A stretch of 64,000 nt of DNA, taken from the NCBI GenBank assembly GCA_013399305.1, contig VXAI01000116.1, forward strand, positions 765,541-829,540. The letters run 5' to 3'. The notes under the pieces were generated by a model. That model saw only the letters and a list, made by a program, of their open reading frames with translations. It had not been told where the DNA came from and did not search any database. The position numbers and the translations under genes were made by a program. Within the stretch, counting starts at the first letter, position 1. Every line of letters starts with the position of its first letter. Shown here piece after piece: positions 14,621 to 26,107 of this stretch. This DNA comes from Rostratula benghalensis. Its lineage: Eukaryota; Chordata; Aves; Charadriiformes; Rostratulidae.

Positions 14621-15439
14621 AGTAGGAATCAATCTTCAAAGAACAGACACAGAGCAGAACTACTAGGATGCTCTAGAGTACACAGACACCACCTTGGACA
14701 AAAAAAAAAAAAAAACACCTAGAAGAATAAAACTCATTTGGCCTAACAAAATGATGTGGTAAATTAATGATTAGAGTAGTATAGTAAGAGAAGCTAAACA
14801 AAAAAGACCAGAAGCCAAAAAATAACAATCATATGATAACAAAGAAATATACACTGAATACAAGTAAAAATAAATTAGAAAAAGTTTACAACTGATTTGC
14901 ATTACTGAAGCTGAACCTACCAGCTGGAATTGTGAGAAAAAACACCTTCAGGTACTCAGAGCCTGAAGATTTTTTTTGACCTTGTCAGCCCTAATATCTT
15001 TTTAATATAATGTCTTCCTCATTTAGATCAAACCAATTCACAATAAAGCACATAAGGAGAGATGTGTACTGTCACCAGTGTTTTTATTTCAAAACTAAAC
15101 AACTCCTAACGTTGTTATAAAGGTACAGAAGTAATGCAGATTATCATTGGACAGGTATTTTAGAAGAAAATCTCCAATCAAGCACAAGAGGATATTTGCT
15201 TTGTTAATGTTAGAAATCTATCTCTATTGTTTCAGTCAAGAGTATTTTAGAATCACTGCCTGGCATGAGCTACCATAAAATTTAGTATATGAATACTAAG
15301 CAAGGTAAACACGTAAACACTATTGATTTGTTTTTCATGAATAGGTGAGATCAACAACATTTCTGATGGGAACATCTAATTTGCAGCAAGAAATTTCTTA
15401 GCTAGCTAGCTTAGTTTTCATAATATGAGCATAAAAAGA

Positions 15440-16740
15440 TGCAGCAAAACATGGAAAATATGTTTAGAGACAACACAAAAACTGTATAAAAAGATACAAT
15501 ATTAGGGGTTCAAAGAAAAAGTATGCCATCCATCAAAAGGCTTTAAAAGACTAAAAACAGCTGAGAAGGTTAAACTGCAGAGAAAGAGGGCTGTAAGAAA
15601 AGGGCATTCTTCTTCATGAAGTCTGTTCAAAGAAGGAAAATAGAAAAATATGTCACCTATGGTAAGTTAGTTTTAAAACCAGAATGAAGCAGGGTAAGAG
15701 AGTTTGAGGAACACTTGTGTAAAGGCATAAAAGACAGCAATAAATTCTTTTTCAAACAAGTCAGGAGCAGTAAGCCCAATAAAGTCTCTCTGTAGACTAA
15801 CAGAAGGTTAAAAGATAAAAAGAGCTCTTAGAACACAAGACCACGACAGAGAAGTGCTAGCGGACAAGTTAGAAAAGCAAACTGACAAGTGACCAACTGC
15901 CAGGACCCCAATGGTATTCACTCAGGTGATCCAGAAGAACCCAGGGATGTACGCAGTTGAGACATCAGCTACAGTGTTCTTGTTCAAACTGCCTCAGTGC
16001 TGGAAGAAGGAAACATGGCAAATGGACTCTGGAGGACAGCAAAGAATTACACTGCAGTAAGTCTGAAATTTTAAAGACAGCCACCAATTTGCCTTTTATA
16101 AGCAAAAACCAGAGAAAGAAAGAAACACACTGGCAAGTGTCATCATTGCTTTTGTAAAGGGAAGTCATGCTTCATTAGATTTCTTCCAACAAGCCACTGG
16201 AGACACAGACAAGAAAGATCCAGTTCACAAAGTCCATTGTTTGAATGCCAAAAAGGTATTTTAAGAAAGGCAGGAATAAGATATATAGGAACACATATGA
16301 GCAACACCCTTATGTTAATAAAAATGGATTAAAACAAAGGAAACAGATTTAAAAAAATAAGTTAGTCTTCAAAGTGGAGAAAAATCACCAATTGAATCCC
16401 ACTATGATATTAAATGCATTTGGAAATGATGAGACAGTGGAAGAGGTGTCAAATTTTGCTGATAGCTCTAAGTCAAGGGAGTAGAAATAGTAATCAAACA
16501 CGAAAAATGCTAATACAGTGACTGGGAGATAAAACAATAGGTGAAGTTCAAACAGAGAACTGCAGGTATTTGTGCAAATTGTGATCCCTACCACCTGGTT
16601 AGAACGAAGGAAGCACCCCTATATAATTGCACTGTTCTTACACTTGTCCCAAGGTATGTACTATTCAACTCAGTTGGAAACAGAATACTGTTTTTGGTCT
16701 AATCCAGTACAGATGCTCATGAGTCTCAGCAAACAAACCA
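15440..16740 (+). repeat. Degraded CR1 LINE (middle of pol ORF and 3' end, internal deletion)
   Basis: This second old CR1 copy has the same orientation as the one 0.8 kb upstream. It shows the GACCCCAATGGTATTCACTC block at about 15905, the TTTGTAAAGGGAAGTCATGC block at about 16150 (the CR1 FVKGKSC-like region), and codons at 16443-16466 reading EVSNFADS, a decayed reverse transcriptase EVAKFADD motif. After a deletion it resumes with the CR1 3' end: ACAGAATACTGTTTTTGGTC and TAATCCAGTACAGATGCTC at about 16680-16720. It is ancient and inactive. Because it includes parts that lie 5' of those in the 13.1 kb copy, it is a separate insertion rather than a continuation. Confidence 0.72.
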
Positions 16741-19700
16741 TCTTTGAAACAAAGCAACAATATTCATGTAGATGAATTAAAAAGGCATGCAATTTCCAAG
16801 TGGGTTGTGTTAACCTCAATAATTTTGGATTTTGAATGCTCTAAATAAAGTTCAAGTTATTCAAGTTTATTGCCAAATTATTTCCTATACAAGAAAATTG
16901 GCAGAACCCATGGTTCTATAATAGCTTAATAACTAAGAGATGTTCATTTAAGCGTCTGGGCAATTCCCATCACAAGTCAGTATTCACAAACGATTATCTG
17001 CAAGGTAAGTGGAACTTACCTATACAAATCCTGCATATGGTAAATATAAGATCAGACATTTGTATTTCTGTACTTGGTTTTTCTTACACGTGACCACTTA
17101 GAAGCAACTCATTAAGCCATTACTGTGGAAGAGATATTCCACAGGATAGATTATTACATTTTACTCACCTCTCACCGTGCGTAATTTTACTTTAAAAGTT
17201 ATTCTTTCAATGAAGTTACATAACAAATTTTAAACTTAGAATTTTAAATAAAAAGAAAAAAGAACAAACAGAAATCAATCCTAATATTGCGCTGTTTAGA
17301 TACGACCTTATTTACATTGGTGAATCATGTAAGAATGCACTAGTTGTTATTCTGGATTTTGCAAAAAATAATTAGATGTATTAAATATCGAAAAGGAGAG
17401 AAAAAAGACCATAAGAAGTTAAAAACTCATACAGCTAACATTTAACAAACTGTGCAGAAAAGATTCATACATACCTAGATATTTTTTCAAATTATTCTTA
17501 GTATGTAAATGAAACGGAGCATATAATATAAGGTGGGGAAGAGTATCAACAAGATACCGCTAAACAATAAGCCTTCATTACAAACCAATAAACTTCATTG
17601 TCATGAAAAACCAAGAATAGACTTTTCAAATATAAAATAGCTATGGTTATGAATCCACTTCATTTCCATATTCAATATGATATGAAAAGCCTATTAGTAC
17701 ATTGCTACTTATTATATCTGATTCTTCAATTAGTTTGTCTCATATTTTGCCAAAAATATTATCCAAAAATGGTAATGAAGAAAACATCACTTCTTGTTTC
17801 ATCAGAAAATTCTATAGGAGAGAGTAGACATAAAATGAAAATTCTTTCAAGCTGCTTCAAAACCAGTATGTTTATATCTTTGATAGCTCTTAAATCTGTA
17901 ATGATTTAAAATTGAGACACAGCAAAAAAAGATCTCAGCATTCAGTGCGAATTTTCATTCTGTTTCTTCCCATCACTTGCTAAATAATTGCGAAAGAAAA
18001 ATCACAAATTTTCACTCCTCCATTCATAATCAGGCAATACTTTACCCCTGACAGTGAAAATGTGATACTATTCAAACCAAAAAAAGAACCTCTAATTTCA
18101 ATATTCTTTGACTCATATGAGACAAAAAATCCTAAAATTTGCCACCTCAGAAATATGAGAAGTTTAATTTCCCACTTTGGGCCTTGTCAACATATTGCAG
18201 CCGAACAAAACTGTTTAATCTTCGATTGAAAAAGAAATTAAAATAGTCTTCCAACTTGAGCACTCGTTTGAAGAGCTTATAATACCGCAAATAAAAGAAG
18301 TTTAGAAATCAGAGTAAAAAATTTTCTTCATTGTACCGACAGATGGTGCTATAATGCCTAACCTCCCAATGCAAAGAGAGCATTTATTTTAAAAATCTAG
18401 ATTTGAGAGACAGTTAAGCCCATTCATAATGAAACGTGTTATGCCTTATTTTTCTAGTGAGGGTACCTCTAACTCCCTCTGTGTTGCAACATTACATTTT
18501 TGCAATCTCATGGAGTGTAACTTCTGAACTTCTGGTCACATTACCACAGGACAACCACAACTTGTGTTATTCATTATCTTTGTATGTTCTGTAAAAACTC
18601 ATTGCTGATAACCCACACTACTAGACAGAATACTCAATGAAAGCATTCAAAAGTATTTCTAATTAATAATTAAGGTCATTGCCATTGTGTGTGTTGAATA
18701 ACACTTTGTAAGAGCCACAAAAAATTATTTGAAACAAATTCTGTTACAAAGCAGTGTTGATTAAAAACACTGGATAATTATATGGAGAATAGGACCCAGT
18801 CAAGGATTAAAGCTTTCATTCCCTTAGTAACTGTCTGTTACATATAGAAAAAAAGACAATTATCTATAAAAGCTACAAAGACACCAAATATATTTTCATA
18901 ATTCTTTCAATGGCTCTCAAAGATCTATTTCACTTACGGGTATTCTACCCACACAATTGATTTACAGTACTTTTTAGTTACTTTCTCCAATACAAGTAAC
19001 ACCTTCTAACATTTAATGCATAGTACACCAAAGGGAAAAAGTCGTAGAATACATAAGATTATCAATCTACAGAACCACTGAATTTTGTTATCTTCCAAGG
19101 AATCAAAAAGCAAATAGCTACATCCAAGTCACAACTGGAACACTTGCTTAGTCTTGCATCTTACCTCTGTCAAGGCAATGCTTGTATTAAGATTCGTTTC
19201 TCAGCATGAGCCATGAAGTAAAACATGCAGTTTATTACACACAGCCTATAAATTGATACTGAGTAAAAATTAAAGCTGTGAGGAAGTCCAAGTCTTCCGC
19301 ATGAAAAAACATAACTGAACAGAAAAGGGCAACAAATTTTACAGCAGCTGGAAATGCTAGATTTAATTATTGAAGGGAAATCATGCAGAGAAGTTAGCTG
19401 CCTAGCATGATTTATAACAAATGCAAAGGGAAAGTCATATAAAATTCTCAGTTAATCAACAGAAACGGCCAATAACAAGAATGCCAGCATTTTATATTTC
19501 CATGGATGACGAGAATTTCAGAATATAAGACCAAAAATTCAAGGGAACGACACCACACAATGTTTTAAAAAAAGACACTTTGAGGAGGCAGGTTAGTTTG
19601 TAAATTACAGAAGCAATTACATTTTACTAAAAAAAATACCAAAGTAATCACAGGCTCAAAGTGAAGAATCCTTGTCCACCCATTCTAGAAAGTTTTCTGA

Positions 19701-20641
19701 AAATTATTGTATGGCACTGTCCCTTGCTGCTCTAAACACTCTCACCAACTGCAACAATACAAATGTAGAGTGCCTTTTCCGCCATTTTCCTATTCCTTCA
19801 TCTGAATCTTCCAGGTAAAAAACCCTCACACTGCTGGAAGAATATTAATCAAAAATACTTCACACAAGCACTGAGACATGGTAACACAGATTTTGGGCAA
19901 AATCCTGTAGTGCCATCTGACAGCAAATTAGACCTTCACTAGAAAGCTTGAACAGACCAGGCCTAAAACACTTGCAGGTTTACATATTTAGAATTCTATA
20001 AATATGTATATTCATACACAAATACATGAAGAGATTTATATAAGACAGGATGCATAACCAAGGCAAGGGGCACTCCTGTCATAAATTATAAAATAAAGTC
20101 AATTAGAGTACAAAATTCCCTCCCCCTCCTCACAACAAATCCAATTATTTTCGTAGGCCTGACTCTGCAGGAGTCTGCACACATATTCTAAGACACAGAG
20201 CAAATCACCACATATTTCAAGGTCATTTCTAGAAAGCAGTCTAGGTGGTAGCATGAAGCCAGTTGTTGGAAATCAAGCATAAATATGTTCCTCTTCAGGA
20301 TTTTCAGCTCTACCAAACACCCGGGGTGACATTTTGAAAAATGCCCGAGGCCTTTATGCATATAAATCCCAGGGACGCTGGACAAAAATCAAGGGTTCCA
20401 AGGGTTATCAGTCCTGTTAGGAATGCTCACATTGCCACACTCACTGTAAAAATGCGTGCTCCACTGCCACCTCAGAGGAGAAGCGAGTAGAATATTGCCT
20501 CATCGGGCTTCTTTGAGGCTTAATCACATTGTAAAACAGGTAAGTATGTCTCGGGTCTCCCTGTGACCACCTCATGTGTCTACATTAATAGATGTAACTA
20601 CTTATCCAGGTAGCAGTGAAAACACAGGTGAAGAAAAGATC

Positions 20642-20652
20642 GGGGGGGGGGG
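20642..20652 (+). repeat. Poly-G run, 11 bases
   Basis: Eleven consecutive G between AAGATC and AATAAAAGAG on the plus strand. Confidence 0.85.
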
Positions 20653-20829
20653 AATAAAAGAGATAAAAAGGTTGACCTTTGTATTCAGCCATAGACAAAC
20701 CTCTCACAACCAATTCTTCACCTCCAAAGTAATTTTTTTTTTCCAGTCTTTTTTACAACTTTAGCTTAGAAGAATGACAGCATAACTGGTTTGGTCATAT
20801 TTTGTTATGTTACTTATATTATCATGTAT

Positions 20830-21260
20830 TAAAAACAGGCACCAGAGAGGACGACTTTTTGTCGTTGTCTAGGCTGGTGAGTTGGTAAGGCAGAGGCCTC
20901 TAGACAGGGTGGGAGACTGCATCTTCTGTAAGGGAAACTGAGCACCTCCAGTTTGAAAAAGCTTCTAGAGTGCAGGACTGCAGAGGAAAAGGAGGGGCCC
21001 GCAATGCAAATGAAGACAAAGGCTCCTGACAAAAAGGAAGAAAGAGAAAAAGAGCCAAGTGAAGATGACAGATGCCCTTCTTGCCACCTGAGAGACAAAG
21101 AAGGGATGCACAGATTTTGCGGCTGTTCAAAACACTATTTGAAGGTTCTGAAAGAGACATGATTGCCTTGAGAAGACATAGGGGGAGCGAAGAATCTTTT
21201 TCAAGTCCTTTTAATTTAGATCTATCTCACCCAAATACTCAGAGTATCCTGCATGTCTAA
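20830..21260. other. Purine-rich, slightly GC-richer segment with overlapping open frames
   Basis: The plus strand is rich in AGG and AAAG, for example GGAAGAAAGAGAAAAAGAGC at about 21030. Open frames overlap on both strands, up to 89 codons. The purine bias alone explains the lack of stops. There are no matching splice sites or recognisable domains, so I do not call a gene. Confidence 0.35.
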
Positions 21261-23274
21261 AGTTGCAGCGCAAAATGGAAGAATATGCAAACAAACCCCC
21301 ACCCTTGCTTTAGAGATTCTTCCTGTGATTTTGGTCATCCTGTAATTCTCAATTCATTTCTACAAGGAGAACCTCTCTCCTGTATTTGGCAATGAATTAA
21401 CAAGTGGTACCTTCTCTCTCTGGACCCTATGCAACTTTTAAAATGTCACATGACTTTCTTTCATAGCATTTCTCAAGTGCAGCTGTTCAGCATAGCAGTG
21501 TCTTTCTTAGTTTTTTCCTTCCTCCTACATTGACTGTTCTATCCCACCTATAACCAAATACTACACAATAGTATATAACTACAGAACCTTGTTATGAAGC
21601 TTGGGTAAATTTCCCATTGCTTTCTCCTGGCTCTGTGCGCCCCAAATACCAGATGTCAGTTTTAAATGATGACAACATCTCTTGCCTTTTATTTAAAAAA
21701 ACTGCCCTAGCTGGAAGGAAGAAAGGGGCAAGAAAGGAAAGAAGAAGAAAGTGTTCTACAGAAAATTTTGTATGACTAGATTGCTCTGTCACCATGGTGC
21801 AAACCTGTTCAAAATCTGAAAGACACATTGCAAGGCTGCAATGATGTGATGACTTTTACAAATAGGAGAATTAAAACCAGATAGCAGTAAACACAATACA
21901 GAACTTTCAAAAGAAATTTGGGGGTTAGATTTTTGCCGACCCAATGTTACGATGGATTACTTCATATGTGATCTGAAACACCAGAAATGCAAGTTAGAAT
22001 AAAAATGAAAAATGAGTAATGGTGCTTGCCACATTTCTTATCTTTCTCTGAATCTTTATCCTTCACTCGGCTCAACCAGCCTAATTTCCTTTCTCTCTAC
22101 ATCTCAGGAGCCAAAGCTCCCTTCTGATCCAAACCACAAAAGCTCATCTTGGACATCTTTTTTTTAAAAAAGTTACAGCTTGGCAACTGCTAATTTCCAC
22201 GATCACAAAATGCTTTAAAACGTAATCAAAACCACATTTGCATATACCATCCTTTGGGGTTAAATGTTATAGGATAGCACTATTTTCCAATAAATTGTTT
22301 AAACTTTTTGTTGTATGAAGGATCCTCTCACTTTCTTCAGCTGTCACAGCAGGGAAGCTCCCTGTCTTAGGACAATATTGGTGCAAAATATTTACATCAC
22401 ATTTTAAAAGGAATTGGAAAAATTCACAGCAGAAAAAAATCACTATTTATTAAAGACATGTCATGACTCCTGGTTACAGAAGTCTCTGAGCTGCAGATCT
22501 GTACATAAGACAAATTAGGAAAGTATAGCCTATCTGCTTTCAATTGCTCTTTTCTGGACATATGCCTTGGCTGATGGGATATTGCATTCAATGGACTGAC
22601 CAAGCAGAGTCTCTGTCTTGACTGGAAGACTACAATCCTCATTCCAACTCTTTTATCAATAATAGATAGAAGACAAAGCAGCAAATCAAGGTAATGGGTG
22701 CATGTAGTTGACCAAACCACACCAGTCAGGCTAGTGAAAATGATGAGTGCTAAGATGAAGATTATCTGCCACTCTTCCTCCTTACAGTTTCTCAAACTGC
22801 AGAAAAACCAGATCAAAGGCTGTATTGATTGTTTTGAAAGTCCTTTTTTCTCTTATTTGCAAGTCCTTCCTGCCACATGCCTGTGAGTGTGTCATGACAT
22901 GAGTGTTAGGACCAAAACAGAGGCATCAGCATCCACACTCATTCATGCAGTGGGAACATACCTACCAGTTGCAATGCACACCATGCCAGCAGCCCAACGT
23001 TGCCCATATCTACTCCCATTAAGTGATGGAATGGCTCCAGTCTGGTCAAGTGACAGATGTATTTCTGGGCACATGACAGAAGAATGGCAAGTTTTCTATA
23101 GCCCTGAGCATCACTTTAAAAGGCTGTGAGGAACGCCAAGGCTAAAAAGGACCTTTGCACTAAACCAAGTCCCATTTCACAGAGTATGTGAAAACCAGGC
23201 CATATCATGGGTGGAATAGAACATAGTACACAGAGATTTCTGATTGTTGATGTGATACCTGCAGATTCAAATGA

Positions 23275-23465
23275 ATGTGACTAATCATAGAATCTTTCAG
23301 GTTGGAAGAGACCCTTGGAATCATCAAGTCCAAGCATCGGCCCTACTCTACAAATTTCTCTCCTACACCGAATCTCCCAACACTACATCTGAACGACTCT
23401 TAAATACACTCAGGGATGGGGACTCAACCGCTATGGCTCCCCCTTTCACAAAAGAAACATAATGC
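23275..23465 (-). repeat. Avian-type CR1 LINE 3' end
   Basis: The plus strand reads AATCATAGAATCTTTCAGGT, then TGGAAGAGACCCTTGGAATC and ATCAAGTCCAAG. This is the reverse complement of the 3' end of bird CR1 elements, which finish in copies of ATTCTATGATT. The segment continues to CTCAGGGATGGGGACTCAAC. The 3' end therefore lies at about 23280 and the element extends rightward on the minus strand, 5'-truncated by about 23460. It is better preserved than the three plus-strand CR1 copies, so it is younger. It is inserted in the same orientation as LRBA transcription. Confidence 0.85.
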
Positions 23466-25185
23466 TGACTGAAGCCTGCCACAGACATCAGTAATGCTAA
23501 CTTATGAGACACCAGGTTTGTTATTTAAGGAATTGGTAGAATCTGATAATTGCACATCTGCAGAAGTGATGCTAGATCTAAGTTTTTCCAAGAACATAAC
23601 AAAATGAAACTCGATAAAAAGGCGGCTGCTATTCTAGTACACTAGTTTCTGTTTAACTTCAACCTGATGAGTTAGACCCTTTGAGCCATCACACTGAGAC
23701 AGCACAGATTCAAAACAGCATCAACTTCAAGAATCAGCCAACGCTCATCCTAGAGAGTTGTCACAGCAAAACTCAGAGCTTTATTAAAAATGTAAGTTGA
23801 TGCTCAGTGTAAATTTCTTCCAGACATCACAAAAAGGTGTCTCGAGACTTGAAATAAGGTTAAGAGTGAAGTTGTCACTGAGCAACTGCATTCATTAGTA
23901 GCCTGCAATTACATGACAGAATGCTTTACTTCACACAGATTTCCCACGTACACGCACACCTTTGTGAATAGTTTGCATCTGAAGAAAAAAGTGGGCTGTT
24001 GATCTAATCAATAATACCACGTCATGCATGGAGCTTCTGCATAAATCGAGAGCCAAAGATGTCAAGCATGTCCCACTCCAATGATTATCAGGCTACAAAG
24101 TAAAAAGATGCACTTTTCATCTCCACAGGACTGTCGCCGAACCCTTGATGTAATAAATGAAACATGCCTGCTATTTCACCATTGCAAAATGGTACTGTAG
24201 ATATCTCACAACATCTCTGTTTGCAGGAGGGGGGAACTAGCTCTAGATGAAGTGCAGATATGTTATTAAACAACGCACAGCTTGAATCCTGGGGCCAACA
24301 CAGATGACCTTTAGAACATAAGCACTGCCTAAGACAAATATGCTTTCATCTTTGGGGAGTATTTTTTCAAGTAAAGATTTAAGAGAAAAACAGTTTAGAA
24401 ATAAGTTAAGCACAAATGTGCCTTCAATCTCTTAATGCTTCATTTTAAAAACAAACCCAGAAGTAGTATCACATGTCAGAAGAAAGACTAAGGACTATTT
24501 AAGCAGAATATCAGTGAATTTAGTGAGATTTAGCTTCCTTTTCATTGAAACAACCCAATAATTAAAGAACAGAGAAAACCGATACCTGGTGTAACTGAGA
24601 TCCAAAATTTGAGGTACGACTGAAGATTCAGACAAAAAGGTTTATATTTTTATTACAAGTCTATAAAACCAAAGACCAGTATTTCAGTTTAGAATCCCTT
24701 AAGTGGGATGAAAACACAAGAACATAACAAAACCACACTGAGGCATGTAAAGCCTAAGGAAAATGCTTTTAGAGGTGGATTAAGTGAAGTAGCAAATGAC
24801 ACAAAAAGAAGTAATCTCTGTGTTGCACTTAACAGGCTGCTACAATTTATCTTCAGTAAGGTGGGTCAGTTTTAATACTTATAAGAACCTACAACTCATA
24901 CAGTGATATTTGCTTCATGGAAAAGAGCAGTATTGGTGTGATATGATTCATTCCCCCACCAACAATGGTTCACAGATTCTGACAAGATCCGAGCTGCCCT
25001 GCACAGCCTGGTTTTCCACCAAAGCTAGCGGCTAACCAGCAAACCACCCTACGACTGCAAAGCACCTTTCAGGATGGAGCTTCCTGTGCCTGAAAAACCT
25101 GCATCACAGATGGGAACCCTCAAACACAGCAGGCTTGTTATGTTTTGGTGGTTTGGTGGGTTTTTTTAAATATTTCATTTCTTAC

Positions 25186-25294
25186 CTCAAATTCAGCATG
25201 GCGATTAATATCCTCTGCTCTCTGTCTGCTCAAGATGAATTCTGCTTCATTAGCCACTCTTACCAAATGGTCCTTCATGGTTTGACTCAGCAAC
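25186..25294 (-). CDS. LRBA: LRBA exon (109 bp)
   Basis: The acceptor TGTCCTCAG precedes G, which completes the arginine codon. Thirty-six codons follow, with donor GTAAGA after a GAG glutamate codon, so the exon ends between codons. The protein starts [20 protein letters not shown] and goes on [16 protein letters not shown]. It is a charged, helical, highly conserved segment. [10 protein letters not shown] and ILSRQRAED are the LRBA forms; NBEA has LLCHAMKDHI and ILNRQRAED as I recall. The asparagine in DINRH replaces a histidine in the human protein as I remember it. Confidence 0.97.
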
Positions 25295-26091
25295 CTGAGG
25301 ACACAGAATATTCAAGAACTGCCTTGAGAGAATGAAGTTCTAAAATAAAAATCTGTCAATACTGTATAAATGTTTTTAGCTCTGTTCCATAATTGACTTT
25401 ATGATGTTAACAGAGTGATATAAGTAAGATTGAAGGGTAATTTTCTAGCAACTAGTAAAATCGTATTTCAATAGTAAACCAAACTATGTATGAAACAAAA
25501 TGTAAACATTTTAGACAGTCATTTGTTTTACCTGAAATGCATGAAAATCTTTCACATGCAAACAAGAAAAGTAAGCAGTTTATGCATGTAAATATCCACA
25601 GTGAAAGCCTTAATGTAACTGATGTAAAGTCTAAATAAAAAATTGTGAATTGTACTGCAGTACAGTTTTTTTCTCCAAGTGTAAAATTGGAATTTTATGG
25701 TAAGTATACACTTCAGTAACATTTTCAGGATTATAAAACATCCTCAGTTTCACAAATGGAGTGCTAGGATATACATTGATCCAGGTTATGTACAGAACAA
25801 AGCTATAGTTCAATCTGAGATTTCTGAGGCTTTCATAAACCCTGAGTTTATGAATGGCAGCAGAGCTGACAGATTGAATTACAATCCAATTATTCTATGA
25901 GTTCACATGTTGTTACTAAAAACATTTCCTTTTTAATTAGTTACACTGGGAGTCATAAAGTTAAGACTGTATATACAGGAGCTACACTGTTTCAGAATGT
26001 AGACATTTCCACAGGATCACTCAAAGATACACCAGATAAACCCATTACATGCTCTATTAGCTAATTTTTCAAAATATCTCTTATGAAAGTT

Positions 26092-26107
26092 GGGGGGGGG
26101 GGGGGGG
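26092..26107 (+). repeat. Poly-G run, 16 bases
   Basis: Sixteen consecutive G on the plus strand, preceded by AAAGTT and followed by TGTTTTAGG. The exact length is likely to be polymorphic or unsure in the assembly. Confidence 0.85.

Larger units (their letters stand above)
307..25185 (-). other. LRBA: LRBA intron, 24.9 kb
   Basis: This phase-0 intron joins ...HAEFE to SLCAQ... with donor GTAAGA and acceptor ...TTTTTCTTTCTAG. It carries two degraded CR1 LINE copies on the plus strand (13.1-14.6 and 15.4-16.7 kb) and a younger CR1 3' end on the minus strand (23.28-23.46 kb). It also has a GC-rich block at 9.36-9.50 kb and an 11-G run at 20642-20652. The remainder is AT-rich unique DNA with no supported gene. 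Scattered frames of 60-130 codons here have no splice, start or family evidence. Confidence 0.85.

Noticed and set aside
15405..15422. Palindromic CTTAGCTAGCTAGCTTAG-like stretch as a regulatory site
   Set aside because: It is a short imperfect palindrome of a kind expected by chance in AT-rich DNA, with no other support.
22424..22816. Minus-strand 130-codon frame, the second longest in the window
   Set aside because: It is hydrophobic and low in signal, overlaps an equally open plus-strand frame, and has no recognised domain or splice sites.
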